Origin: Clostridium sp. D53t1_180928_C8
GTDB lineage: Bacteria; Bacillota; Clostridia; Clostridiales; Clostridiaceae
Assembly (NCBI RefSeq): GCF_015667795.1
Contig: NZ_JADPEL010000016.1
Span: 1-64,000, forward strand
DNA length: 64,000 nucleotides
Reading direction: 5' to 3'
Shown here in pieces: positions 44,640 to 53,443 of the stretch; positions within the stretch are counted from its first letter, which is position 1, and every line of letters starts with the position of its first letter. Under the pieces are notes generated by a model, which was not told the DNA's origin, searched no databases, and saw only the letters and a program-made list of their open reading frames with translations. Both the position numbers and the translations under genes were made by a program.

Positions 44640-44722
44640 AAGCTTTCCTACGCTGGTATTATCCAGATCAGGTATAAGGGTTAATAATAACTTATTTCTC
44701 AGCCTTATGGCACCCCTAGCAT
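44640..44722 (-). promoter_or_regulatory. TPP riboswitch (THI box)
   Basis: On the minus strand the conserved segments appear in order: CTAGGGGTGC, GGCTGAGA, ACCCTTATACCTGATCTGG, and ACCAGCGTAGGAA. These are the defining parts of the thiamine pyrophosphate aptamer. TPP binding should favour the terminator at 44522-44550 and turn off thiD-thiM-tenA-thiT-thiE-thiW. Confidence 0.97.
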
Positions 44723-44747
44723 AATTTTATTTAATTTTTATATACTA

Positions 44748-44775
44748 ATTATATTACTTTATAAATCTTTGTCAA
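44748..44775 (-). promoter_or_regulatory. promoter of the TPP riboswitch/thiamine operon
   Basis: TTGACA (complement at 44770-44775), 16-base spacer, TATAAT (complement at 44748-44753), about 25 bases before the aptamer. Confidence 0.75.
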
Positions 44776-44886
44776 TATTCTTAATTCTTTCTTATTTATC
44801 ATTTCTATTTGCACTTTTTTAACTTATTTATTATTATATATATTAATATCTACATATACTAATAAAAAAATAAGGAGGTTTTTTTA

Positions 44887-45615
44887 ATGTCAAGAAGCGC
44901 TGCATTTTTTGATATAGACGGAACAATATATAGAGAAGGACTTATTACTGAAGTATTTAAAAAAATAATTAAATACGACTTAGTTGATGAAAATAAGTGG
45001 TTTAAAGAAGTAAAACCTGCTTATATTAATTGGGATAAAAGACAAGGTGATTATGATACTTACCTTTTAAAGATGGTGGATGTATATATAGAGGCTATTA
45101 AAGGACTAGATAAATATCATATAGACTATATTGCAAAAAAAGTGATAGAGCAAAAAGGGGATAGAGTTTATACATTTTCAAGAGAAAGAATTAAATGGCA
45201 TAAAGATAATGGTGATATTGTAATTGCTATCTCTGGTTCACCTATAGAATTGGTTAGAGAAATGTCTTTAAAATACCATATGGATGACTATAGAGGTACA
45301 ATATATGAATTAGATAAAGACAATAAATATAATGGATATATTACTCCTATGTGGGATTCTGAAAGTAAAGAAAAAGCCATTAAAGAATTATGTGAAAAGC
45401 ATGATATAGACTTAAGTAAAAGCTATGCCTATGGTGATACTGCTGGCGATTTTACAATGTTTAAATCTGTTGGAATACCTTATGCTATGAATCCAACAAA
45501 AGAACTTATAACAAAAATTATGGACGATGAAGAACTAAAAAAGAAGATTAATATTATAGTTGAAAGAAAAGATGTAACTTATAAACTAGATGTAAACTCA
45601 TTAAGTCTTTTATAA
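44887..45615 (+). CDS. HAD-IB family hydrolase
   Basis: 242 residues. HAD motif I is FFDIDGTIY (nucleophile Asp and DxDGT), motif II is VIAISGSPIEL, and motifs III/IV are near YAYGDTAGDFTMF. The cap is short and helical, as in subfamily IB phosphoserine-phosphatase-like enzymes. It dephosphorylates some small molecule; the substrate is not readable. AAGGAGG ribosome binding site. It is divergent from the thiamine operon and ended by a strong terminator. Confidence 0.9.
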   Translation: MSRSAAFFDIDGTIYREGLITEVFKKIIKYDLVDENKWFKEVKPAYINWDKRQGDYDTYLLKMVDVYIEAIKGLDKYHIDYIAKKVIEQKGDRVYTFSRERIKWHKDNGDIVIAISGSPIELVREMSLKYHMDDYRGTIYELDKDNKYNGYITPMWDSESKEKAIKELCEKHDIDLSKSYAYGDTAGDFTMFKSVGIPYAMNPTKELITKIMDDEELKKKINIIVERKDVTYKLDVNSLSLL

Positions 45616-45625
45616 AAATTATTAG

Positions 45626-45670
45626 AAAAATTAATTAGGAACTCAATAATGAGTTCCTAATTAATTTTTA
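45626..45670. terminator. bidirectional terminator after HAD gene and DUF2232 gene
   Basis: AAAAATTAATTAGGAACTC and its complement with a short loop, flanked by A and T runs. It lies between two convergent genes. Confidence 0.85.
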
Positions 45671-45681
45671 TCATATAATAT

Positions 45682-46641
45682 TTATCTTTTCACTAAAATT
45701 TTATCTAACATATTAATTTGAATTTCTCTAATCTTCATAAAATAATTAATAGCTAAACTAGCTATTACTAGGACTATAAATGTAAATTTGAAATTAACTA
45801 ACAACATATAAACTAATAATAACCATATAATTGAGGTCATTCCTTGTGACTTACTTCTTAATGCTAATCCCTTTATAACAAAAGAAAAGGAATCTTTTAA
45901 TATAAAGTATATTACTACTACTCTTATTGCCATTACTACATTTTTAAAATATACAAAATTAAATTCAAACCCAATTATATTTAACAATTCATATATAATC
46001 AAATATATTATACCTACAAAATATGTATTTTTACTACAGCATATATATGCTCCATATTTCTTAAAGTTCCTAACAATCATATATTTTTCTTTAGTATTTT
46101 CATTTAATATGTTAAGCTTTTTTCCGATAAATAATGCTCCTAAATACACAATCAATATAGTACTAATAGGTATTGTAGCAACAAATATACTAAATACAAT
46201 AGACATATACTCTTCATTTAAAGGAAATAACCCTCTATAACTATCAAATTCTTTCATGAAACTATATCCTGTTAATTTAGAAAAATATATATCTATTAAT
46301 ATCATAACGAAACAGCCTAAAATTGCTGAATAAAAAAAGTCATCAAAGATTGTTCCTTTTTTTCTTATAAAATATCCACATATTAATCCCATTATTATTC
46401 CTTGACTCATCCAAATAGCAGAGGCTACATCTCCTAATGATAATGTAACAATAAGTAATGAAGTTACCGATGATAACAAAGTATATTTTCCATCTAACCT
46501 CATATATGTTAAGCAAATAAAAAGTGGAACAATCATATCTAGATATAATGTATATGCTATTCCTGTATAAATGGCCATCATGCTAGTTACAACAAACAAC
46601 GCAGATAACATAGCTGCTTCCGTTAATTTTCTTGTGTTCAA
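45682..46641 (-). CDS. DUF2232 (YybS-like) membrane protein
   Basis: 319 residues with about eight hydrophobic segments. The N-terminus, RKLTEAAMLSALFVVTSMMA, and the pattern of helices match DUF2232 proteins such as Bacillus subtilis YybS, which resemble S components of ECF transporters in the first half. A substrate is unknown. The start is TTG at 46639-46641 with GGTGAA about eight bases upstream. Single gene. Confidence 0.75.
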   Translation of the reverse strand: MNTRKLTEAAMLSALFVVTSMMAIYTGIAYTLYLDMIVPLFICLTYMRLDGKYTLLSSVTSLLIVTLSLGDVASAIWMSQGIIMGLICGYFIRKKGTIFDDFFYSAILGCFVMILIDIYFSKLTGYSFMKEFDSYRGLFPLNEEYMSIVFSIFVATIPISTILIVYLGALFIGKKLNILNENTKEKYMIVRNFKKYGAYICCSKNTYFVGIIYLIIYELLNIIGFEFNFVYFKNVVMAIRVVVIYFILKDSFSFVIKGLALRSKSQGMTSIIWLLLVYMLLVNFKFTFIVLVIASLAINYFMKIREIQINMLDKILVKR

Positions 46642-46758
46642 ATTTAATTCACCACACTTATCTTTTTCAATAACTTATAAATTAAAAAGTTATTTCATAT
46701 CTTGAGTTCTTTAATCAATTATACACCTTTATTATAAAGTTAAAAGTAAATTTTTATT

Positions 46759-46875
46759 TTACTTTTCTTTTGTTAAAGCTTTTTCTTTATAATAATTATT
46801 TAATCCATGAAAAGTTGGCTCAATTCCTAATTGTAAACATTCTTCCACATAAGATTTTAAAACATAAATACTCAT
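46759..46875 (-). CDS. 38-residue hypothetical peptide
   Basis: ATG at 46873-46875 follows AGAGGTGC at a normal distance and reads MSIYVLKSYVEECLQLGIEP ... ending KEKALTKEK and TAA at 46759-46761. The composition suggests one amphipathic helix. No family is recognised. It lies between the DUF2232 gene and the divergent exonuclease gene. Confidence 0.5.
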   Translation of the reverse strand: MSIYVLKSYVEECLQLGIEPTFHGLNNYYKEKALTKEK

Positions 46876-46985
46876 TATTTTTGCACCTCTTTTTAAGACT
46901 TTTTTATTTATTTATGTTTTAATATATGTAATAAGAGTTATGTAAATTACTAAAAATAATAAAAAATTTAATTTGTAGGTGAAAG

Positions 46986-47735
46986 ATGAGTTATATAATT
47001 TTTGATTTAGAATATAATCAACAACATCCTGATGATATCAATACTTCTGAAACTAAGCCTCCATTATTATTTGAAATTATTCAAATTGGAGCAATAAAAA
47101 TTACTAAAGATTTAAAAACAATTTCTACTTTTAATTCTTTAATAAAACCAAATATACATGAAAAACTTCATCCTTATGTAGAAAACTTAACTAAAATTAA
47201 TATCGAAGATTTAAATACTTCAAAAAACTTTAAATCTGTTTATAGGGAATTTATAAAATTTATTGGTAAAGAAGAAAATATACTGGTTGTATGGGGAAAT
47301 TCTGATATAAAAGAACTAATTAGAAATGTAGAGTTTTATAATCTTGATGCTTCTAAAATTTCAAATAAATATATAGATATTCAAAATTACACTAGTAAAT
47401 TATTCAAACTACCTAAGGGACAAAAAGTCAGCTTAAAAAACGCTGTAGAAGCCCTTAATATACCTATTGAAGGTGATTTTCATGATGCCTTTTTTGATGC
47501 TCATTATACTGCTGAAATTTTTAAGTCAGTTTATTCAAAAAAGCTTTCTCCAAATATCTTTATTAAGAGCACTGAAAAGCGGCCTAAAGTAAAAAAGGAA
47601 AAACTTGATTCAGAAGCTTTAATAAACGAATTCGAAAAAATATATAAACGTAAAATGTCTAAAGAAGAAGTCAAAATGATTCGTTTAGCATATTTTATGG
47701 GAAAAACTAAACAATTTATTTTAAAAGATGAATAA
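46986..47735 (+). CDS. DEDDh 3'-5' exonuclease (KapD/ERI-1-like)
   Basis: 249 residues. Exo I is YIIFDLEYNQ (Asp and Glu), Exo II is around ILVVWGNSDIKELI (Asp), Exo III is FHDAFFDAHYTAEIF with the final His and Asp of DEDDh. The C-terminal 50 residues are basic (KRPKVKKEKLDSEALINEFE). The family degrades DNA or RNA from the 3' end; KapD-like members act on nucleic acids of unknown identity. GTAGGTGAAAG ribosome binding site. It is followed 45 bases later by the NERD-like gene, probably one transcript. Confidence 0.88.
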   Translation: MSYIIFDLEYNQQHPDDINTSETKPPLLFEIIQIGAIKITKDLKTISTFNSLIKPNIHEKLHPYVENLTKINIEDLNTSKNFKSVYREFIKFIGKEENILVVWGNSDIKELIRNVEFYNLDASKISNKYIDIQNYTSKLFKLPKGQKVSLKNAVEALNIPIEGDFHDAFFDAHYTAEIFKSVYSKKLSPNIFIKSTEKRPKVKKEKLDSEALINEFEKIYKRKMSKEEVKMIRLAYFMGKTKQFILKDE

Positions 47736-47779
47736 TTTCCCAGAAACTAGGTAATCTAATACTAAAGGAGGCTACGTCA

Positions 47780-48703
47780 ATGTTGCTTGTTTTAGTAAAT
47801 ATTATATGGATAGTCATGAAACTAATCTGTTATGGACTATTTCTTTTAATAAATATAATAATAAAAATATTTATTTTTATTATTAAAAAAACATACTTAA
47901 GAGTTCCATTCTTAATTATTAGTATTGGTTACTTATTTCATATTAATTTTAATATTTTAGCAACTATATATTTTATTTATTTGATGCATATATGCGCAAT
48001 AAAATTTAATATTTATAATAAAATTTATTTAGATTTAAACTACGTTTATAATAAAATTTATAACTCCCGTAAAGTGGCAAATTGTTTAAAATCACTAAAA
48101 AATGACGGTATTATATTAAATAATATCTATTTAGAAAATGATGAGGATAATTCTTGCTCTATAGACGAATTAGTAATTACTACTGGTGGAATTTTTGCTA
48201 TTAAAACTTTAAATTTTTCTTATGATGATTATTATCAATTTGATATACCTAAATCACTTTCTTTAGATAGCTTTAATTCCTCAAATGATACAATAATAGA
48301 TTTTAAAATAATAAATTCACTTTCTGAAGAATGTTTAAAATGCTATAGCATTTTACAAGATATTTTATCTTGTGATATACCAATTACTAATATTATTGCT
48401 ATTCCACAGAAAAACTGTGTTATAAAAGAAGATTCTTCATTAGAAACTCCAATTGTAATTGCTGATGATTTACCTTATTACATAAAAAATAGAATTAATA
48501 AAAATATTAATTTTTCACCATTATTAATAAAAGAAGACTTACTTGAAAATAAAACTTGGTTTTTTGATATATTTTTTTCTAATTTTCAAAGCTTTCTTAC
48601 TCATAATAAATTAGTAATATTATTTTTTTCTATATTCTTAGCTATATATTATATCTATATCACTTTTCTATCTTATATATTTTTCAAAATAATTACGTTA
48701 TAG
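47780..48703 (+). CDS. membrane protein with a degenerate NERD-like domain
   Basis: 307 residues. Two or three N-terminal helices (WIVMKLICYGLFLLINIIIK to TIYFIYLMHICAI) and one C-terminal helix (LVILFFSIFLAIYYIYITFL) flank a soluble middle. That middle reads GIILNNIYLEND then SIDELVITTGGIFAIKT, which follows the NERD nuclease-related pattern (IDxVVxxxxGIFxIExK). The usual Glu before the Lys seems missing, so activity is doubtful. AAAGGAGG ribosome binding site. Pairing with an exonuclease suggests nucleic-acid processing at the membrane; inference only. Confidence 0.65.
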   Translation: MLLVLVNIIWIVMKLICYGLFLLINIIIKIFIFIIKKTYLRVPFLIISIGYLFHINFNILATIYFIYLMHICAIKFNIYNKIYLDLNYVYNKIYNSRKVANCLKSLKNDGIILNNIYLENDEDNSCSIDELVITTGGIFAIKTLNFSYDDYYQFDIPKSLSLDSFNSSNDTIIDFKIINSLSEECLKCYSILQDILSCDIPITNIIAIPQKNCVIKEDSSLETPIVIADDLPYYIKNRINKNINFSPLLIKEDLLENKTWFFDIFFSNFQSFLTHNKLVILFFSIFLAIYYIYITFLSYIFFKIITL

Positions 48704-48710
48704 ATAATAT

Positions 48711-48764
48711 AAAAAAGTAACTAACTTTATTATCATTAAGATATTTAAGTTAGTTACTTTTTTA
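48711..48764. terminator. bidirectional terminator
   Basis: AAAAAAGTAACTAACTT and its complement around an 18-base loop, with A and T flanks. It is between the NERD-like gene and the convergent small gene. Confidence 0.85.
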
Positions 48765-48770
48765 TTTAAA

Positions 48771-48923
48771 CTATCCTATCATTTCATATTCATCCATGTT
48801 AGTTTGCTTCACTATTTTATTATATACTTCCTTAATATCATCTGCATTATTATCAAATGCTAATGTTTCTACTAGTGCATCTAAAACTAACACTACTTCT
48901 TTTTTATCCAACTTTATCTCCAT
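48771..48923 (-). CDS. 50-residue acidic hypothetical protein
   Basis: ATG at 48921-48923 with AAAGGAGG about 11 bases upstream; TAG at 48771-48773. It begins MEIKLDKKEVVLVLDALVET and ends NMDEYEMIG. It is predicted to be a two-helix acidic protein; family not recognised. It lies 23 bases after pepF on the same strand and ends before a strong terminator, so it is probably the last gene of a pepF operon. Confidence 0.65.
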   Translation of the reverse strand: MEIKLDKKEVVLVLDALVETLAFDNNADDIKEVYNKIVKQTNMDEYEMIG

Positions 48924-48946
48924 AAAAATATAATCCTCCTTTATGT

Positions 48947-50719
48947 TTATTTACTAAGTTCAATAAATTTCTCTATATCATCTTGTATCGTTTTTAATGA
49001 ATTTTTCCAAAATTCTTTATTATGAATATCTATACCAACTTCTTTTGTTATATCTGCAATTTTATTTTTTCCTGTTATTGATAAAAGTTTTTCATACTCA
49101 CTTGTAAAACTAGTACCCTTCTTTAAATATTCAGCATACAAACCCTTTGCAAATAATAATCCAAAAGCATATGGGAAGTTATAGTAATTATAATTTGCAT
49201 CATAATAATGTGGCTTCCATGCCCACATATATGGATGTAAATATTCTGGATCTAATCCATCTCCATAAGATTCTCTTTGTGCTTCTAACATTAATTCCTT
49301 AATTTTCTCTACTGTTAACGCACTTTCTTTTCTTGCTTCAAATACTGATTTTTCAAATAAAAATCTTGAATATATATCCACTATTACTTGTGTACAATCA
49401 CAAATTTCTGCTTCTAATATAGCTAATGCTTCATCTTTATTAGCTTCTTTTATAGCAGCCTTTTTTATTATAGTTTCGCAGAATGTAGATGCTGTTTCTG
49501 CGATAGGCATTGGATACTCTGAATTTAATATTGCTTCTTTTTTTAAGCATTCTCCATGGAATCCATGTCCAAGCTCATGTGCCATAGTTACTACATCACC
49601 AAAGCTACCACCATAATTTAATAAAACTCTGCTTTCTCCTATGAAGTGAAGTCCAGCACAAAATGCTCCTCCTACCTTTCCTTCTCTAGGTTCAACATCT
49701 ATCCAGTCATTATCTATAGCTTTTTGAGCAAAATCACCTAAATTATCACTAAATGTTCTAAAGTTTTTAACAACAAATCTTGCTCCTTCGTCATATGTAA
49801 ATTTCATATCAGCGCTTGATATTGGAGCGTATAAATCATAGAAAGGTAACCCATTTGTATGACCTAACATTTCTGCCTTTCTTCTTAAATATTTTCTAAA
49901 AGCAGGTAGACTCTCCTTCATAGCATCTAACATTGCATTAAGTGATTCTTCATCCATTCTTGAATCTAAAAGAGTTTTTTCTAAAGGTGATTTATACCCT
50001 CTAAAATCGCAAACTGTTATTACTTCTCCCTTTATTCCATTAAGAGCCGCAGCAACACCTTCTTCAACTTTTTTGTATGATGCTATTTCAGCTTCATAAG
50101 CCCTTTTTCTTACTTCTTCAGATTTATCTTCAGCCATATTTAATACTACTGTTAAAGGGTATTCTTTTACTTCACCATCTTCATTAATTTCAACTTTTAA
50201 TGATGATATCAAGTTATCCTTAAGCTTACTCCATGCATTAGAACCAGTATTTTTCATATTTGCAATAATACTTTCTTCCTTATCACTTAATAAGTACTTA
50301 CTTTGTTCCACAATATTTTTTAATACAAATTCATGAGCCTTAAGTAATTCTGATTTTTCAATTATAGAGTCAATATTACTTATTTTACTTATATATCTTT
50401 CTAACTTAGTTGAAGCTTCCACAATATAAGTTAATTTTTTTTCAAAAATATCAGAGTACCTTAATGCTTCAGAATCTTTTGTATTTACGCTAATACTTAA
50501 TTCTATAAAAGCACCTATTTTACTAATCAACTCAGTTAATTTCGAATATTTCTTTATATAGTCCTCTAGCTTTAATAATATATTGCAATCATCTTTTACA
50601 ATTTCATTTGCCCATTCATTAATTTCTTGAATTTTCGTTGTAAGTTTTTCCATATCTAATTTAAATTCATCGCTTTCAAAAGATGGATATAACTCTTTTA
50701 AGCTCCAATTTAAACTCAT
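48947..50719 (-). CDS. pepF: oligoendopeptidase F
   Basis: 590 residues. The zinc motif HELGHGFHGE is at about residues 381-390, with the third ligand Glu in IAETASTFCETII. The N-terminal half is helical (SLNWSLKELYPSFESDEFKL). M3-family metallopeptidases of this size cut peptides of about 7-17 residues in the cytoplasm. GAGGAGTA ribosome binding site. Confidence 0.95.
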   Translation of the reverse strand: MSLNWSLKELYPSFESDEFKLDMEKLTTKIQEINEWANEIVKDDCNILLKLEDYIKKYSKLTELISKIGAFIELSISVNTKDSEALRYSDIFEKKLTYIVEASTKLERYISKISNIDSIIEKSELLKAHEFVLKNIVEQSKYLLSDKEESIIANMKNTGSNAWSKLKDNLISSLKVEINEDGEVKEYPLTVVLNMAEDKSEEVRKRAYEAEIASYKKVEEGVAAALNGIKGEVITVCDFRGYKSPLEKTLLDSRMDEESLNAMLDAMKESLPAFRKYLRRKAEMLGHTNGLPFYDLYAPISSADMKFTYDEGARFVVKNFRTFSDNLGDFAQKAIDNDWIDVEPREGKVGGAFCAGLHFIGESRVLLNYGGSFGDVVTMAHELGHGFHGECLKKEAILNSEYPMPIAETASTFCETIIKKAAIKEANKDEALAILEAEICDCTQVIVDIYSRFLFEKSVFEARKESALTVEKIKELMLEAQRESYGDGLDPEYLHPYMWAWKPHYYDANYNYYNFPYAFGLLFAKGLYAEYLKKGTSFTSEYEKLLSITGKNKIADITKEVGIDIHNKEFWKNSLKTIQDDIEKFIELSK

Positions 50720-50800
50720 AGTCTACTCCTCCTCTTATCTTGTTTATAAATTCTTATTATAATTATATACTGTTGAAGAAAATAATTCCAACTAAATATA

Positions 50801-50846
50801 AAAAAGTAAAATAAATTGCAAAATCTACAATTTATTTTACTTTTAT
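50801..50846 (-). terminator. intrinsic terminator of the 50855 gene
   Basis: AAAAGTAAAATAAATTG and its complement with a 10-base loop, then T-rich sequence on the minus strand. Confidence 0.75.
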
Positions 50847-50854
50847 TTTAGACT

Positions 50855-51562
50855 TTATTTTTTTATTCTAACTTGAAGTTTTTCTATCCAACCTTTATTA
50901 TACCTTAATGAAATGTAACCTATTATACTCATAATTAGCGCTCCAACAGCATCTACAAATAAATCTACCATAGTATCTGTTAAAGCTTCTCTTCCGATTA
51001 ATTGTGTACCATTTTCTAATGCAAATTTTTGCATATTAAGACCTAATAAACCATCAAAAGTAAATTCATAAAACTCCCAAACTACTCCTAATGTTACTGC
51101 AAAGCAAAATGAAAATAATGCTACAAATATAGGACTTAAATTCATCGGAACTTCTTCAGTCTTATTTAATAGCGTTACAATAGAAAATCCTAATGCTCCG
51201 ATCATAGCACCGCTAAATGTATGTAATATATTATCCCAATTTGGAACATTATAATAAAAGCTTTTTACCTCTCCTAAATATATAGCGGAATATAAAAATA
51301 TAGTATATAAAATTAGCATATTTGATGGTATTTGAATTTTCAACTTATGTTCAAGCATTCCTGGTAATAGCATTGCCACTACGCCTAAAATACACTGTGA
51401 TAGCATTAATGCATAATCACTTTTTATACGAATAAACGGCTCATTAGGATCTGCTATTGTAGGTGCTTTATTAATTGCAAAAACTAAAAATGCAATTGTA
51501 GAAATTAATGTTATTATTACAAAATAACTTAGGATTTTCTGCCAATTAATTTTTCTCTTCAT
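50855..51562 (-). CDS. YjdF/DUF2238-like membrane protein
   Basis: 235 residues with about six hydrophobic helices. Characteristic blocks are NWDNILHTFSGAMIGALGFS and LGVVWEFYEFTFDGLLGLN, with conserved Asp, His and Glu inside the membrane region, and DTMVDLFVDAVGALI. Similar proteins are annotated DUF2238 or YjdF; function unknown. AAGGAGGAG ribosome binding site; single gene. Confidence 0.75.
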   Translation of the reverse strand: MKRKINWQKILSYFVIITLISTIAFLVFAINKAPTIADPNEPFIRIKSDYALMLSQCILGVVAMLLPGMLEHKLKIQIPSNMLILYTIFLYSAIYLGEVKSFYYNVPNWDNILHTFSGAMIGALGFSIVTLLNKTEEVPMNLSPIFVALFSFCFAVTLGVVWEFYEFTFDGLLGLNMQKFALENGTQLIGREALTDTMVDLFVDAVGALIMSIIGYISLRYNKGWIEKLQVRIKK

Positions 51563-51719
51563 CCTATCTCCTCCTTATTTTAAAATTAATAAATTTAATT
51601 GTATTAGTTCAAATTCTAATTTTATAATAAATATGCTTAAAAGTAAAACAATATGTGAAGTTTATATCAAATATATTTTATTTCTTCATATTTTTTTTAC
51701 AATTAATTAATTTTTTCTC

Positions 51720-51748
51720 TTTACAACGATATTTTTTTAGTTTATTAT
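51720..51748 (+). promoter_or_regulatory. promoter of the T-box-asnA transcript
   Basis: TTTACA at 51720-51725, 17-base spacer, TATTAT at 51743-51748. Confidence 0.6.
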
Positions 51749-51754
51749 TAACAC

Positions 51755-52085
51755 TAAGAAATATGTTAATAACAAATTATTTAATCAGCTTTGACGGAAA
51801 GAGTAGTTTTAATGATATCTTTAAGCGAGTAAGGGATGGTGTAAGCCTTATAAGATTAGTTTTAATGAAAAACATTCCTGAGCTTCTAACTGAACGAGTA
51901 ATAAATTTATATTTATGAAATTTTACACTTTATTAGGCTTAGACGGGACCCTACCGTTATAATGGGACAGTCTTAAATTTTATTTTAAATTTAGCACTGA
52001 TTAAGTTGGCATTTTAATGCAAATTAGGTGGTACCGCGGAATTTACCTTTCGTCCTATATTTTTTAGGATGAAGGGTTTTTTTAT
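51755..52085 (+). promoter_or_regulatory. T-box leader controlling asnA
   Basis: The diagnostic T-box AGGTGGTACCGCGG is at 52026-52039, and the terminator (TCCTA/TAGGA stem then a T-run) is at 52049-52084. Upstream, 51790-51900 holds the stem I elements including GAGTAGTTTTAATG and a distal loop GGGATGGTG. A plausible specifier codon AAC (Asn) is at 51888-51890 in TTCTAACTGAAC, which suits an asparagine-biosynthesis gene. Uncharged tRNA-Asn would stabilise the antiterminator. The open frame at 51655-51918 is not a gene. Confidence 0.93.
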
Positions 52086-52111
52086 TTTATTTTATTTAGG
52101 GGGTTATTATT

Positions 52112-53137
52112 ATGACAAAAGAATTAAAATCTAAAGTTTTCGTACCAGAAAACTACAAATCAAACTTATCACTAATAGAAACTGAAATAGCAATCAAAAA
52201 AGTTAAAGATTTTTTTGAAACTAGGCTAGCTAAAACTTTAAACTTGACAAGAGTTTCTGCTCCATTATTTTTAGAAAACTCTTCAGGATTAAATGATAAT
52301 TTAAATGGCACAGAAAGACCTGTAAGCTTTGATATGTTAGCAATTGATAATAGCAATATAGAAATTGTTCATTCATTAGCAAAATGGAAAAGATTCGCTC
52401 TACATAGATATAAATTTGAATCTGGAACTGGCTTATACACTGATATGAATGCTATAAGAAGAGATGAAGAATTAGATAATCTTCATTCAATTTATGTAGA
52501 TCAGTGGGATTGGGAAAAGGTTATTAGTAAAGAAGAAAGAAATGTAAACACATTAAAAGATACTGTTAGAAAAATCTTCTCAGTATTTAAAGCTACTGAA
52601 GATTTTGTTGCAACTGAATATCCAGATATAGAAAAAATTCTACCTGATGATATTACTTTTATTACTTCTCAAGAATTAGAAAATATGTATCCTTCCCTTT
52701 CATCTAAAGAAAGAGAAAATGCTATATGTAAAGAACATAAGGCTGTATTTATAATAGGTATTGGTGATACATTAAAGTCTGGTGAAAAACATGATGGAAG
52801 AAGTCCTGATTATGATGATTGGTCTTTAAATGGTGATATTTTATTCTATGATCCATTATTTGATTCAGCTATAGAGCTTTCATCTATGGGAATTAGAGTT
52901 GACAAAACTGCTTTAGAATATCAGTTAAAAAAATCTGGATGTGAAGATAGATGTACTCTACCATTCCACAAAGCATTATTAGAAGAAAAACTTCCACTTA
53001 CTATGGGTGGTGGAATCGGACAATCAAGAATTTGTATGTTCTTCTTAAGAAAGGCTCATATAGGAGAAGTTCAAGCTTCTATCTGGGATCAATATACTCA
53101 TGAAAAATGTGAAGAAGCAAATATTGAATTATTATAA
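52112..53137 (+). CDS. asnA: aspartate-ammonia ligase
   Basis: 341 residues, normal length. Motifs are LARVSAPLF-like [64 protein letters not shown] and [18 protein letters not shown]; the fold is that of class II aminoacyl-tRNA synthetases. It makes asparagine from aspartate, ammonia and ATP. GGGGG ribosome binding site. It follows an Asn-type T-box and ends in its own terminator. Confidence 0.97.
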   Translation: MTKELKSKVFVPENYKSNLSLIETEIAIKKVKDFFETRLAKTLNLTRVSAPLFLENSSGLNDNLNGTERPVSFDMLAIDNSNIEIVHSLAKWKRFALHRYKFESGTGLYTDMNAIRRDEELDNLHSIYVDQWDWEKVISKEERNVNTLKDTVRKIFSVFKATEDFVATEYPDIEKILPDDITFITSQELENMYPSLSSKERENAICKEHKAVFIIGIGDTLKSGEKHDGRSPDYDDWSLNGDILFYDPLFDSAIELSSMGIRVDKTALEYQLKKSGCEDRCTLPFHKALLEEKLPLTMGGGIGQSRICMFFLRKAHIGEVQASIWDQYTHEKCEEANIELL

Positions 53138-53161
53138 AATAATATAAATTATTAATATTTT

Positions 53162-53197
53162 AAAACCACAATAATTTAAGATAATTATTGTGGTTTT
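53162..53197 (+). terminator. intrinsic terminator of asnA
   Basis: AAAACCACAATAATT/AATTATTGTGGTTTT stem-loop with T-rich tail, 25 bases past the asnA stop. Confidence 0.85.
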
Positions 53198-53264
53198 ATT
53201 TATTTTTATTATATTAAAAATAAATTTTGCTATGAAGCTCTATAAAAATTCACCAAAGAAAATA

Positions 53265-53293
53265 TTGACATTTAGCTGTAAAAACTGTAAAAT
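53265..53293 (+). promoter_or_regulatory. promoter of the speD-speE leader
   Basis: TTGACA at 53265-53270, 17-base spacer, TAAAAT at 53288-53293; predicted start near 53300. Confidence 0.7.
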
Positions 53294-53302
53294 ATCCTTG
53301 TA

Positions 53303-53348
53303 TTAGTAATAGTTAATTATAAATTTAGTATTACTAAACTTTTTTTAT
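53303..53348 (+). promoter_or_regulatory. terminator-like stem in the speD leader
   Basis: TTAGTAATA at 53303-53311 can pair with TATTACTAA at 53329-53337, followed by ACTTTTTTTATT. A competing smaller stem TTTAGT/ACTAAA (53324-53338) uses the same right arm. Both are AT-rich and weak. Position before the leader ORF suggests an attenuator, unproven. Confidence 0.4.
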
Positions 53349-53368
53349 TATTTTTTATAGGAGGTTTT

Positions 53369-53419
53369 ATGAACACCGCATTTTTATTAAGAAAATACTT
53401 ATCCGTTGGATGGATGTAA
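53369..53419 (+). CDS. 16-residue leader peptide upstream of speD
   Basis: ATG at 53369-53371 preceded by AGGAGG at an ideal six to seven bases; it reads MNTAFLLRKYLSVGWM and stops at TAA 53417-53419, 24 bases before the speD ATG. No other role for the strong ribosome binding site is visible. By analogy with known polyamine-sensing leader peptides in other organisms it may pause ribosomes in response to polyamine or S-adenosylmethionine level; the analogy is functional only, with no sequence similarity I can see. Confidence 0.65.
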   Translation: MNTAFLLRKYLSVGWM

Positions 53420-53443
53420 ATTAAATTTTTGGAGGTTTTTATT

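Noticed and set aside
51655-51918. 87-codon open frame before asnA
   Set aside because: It lies across the promoter and stem I of the asnA T-box leader and has no ribosome binding site.
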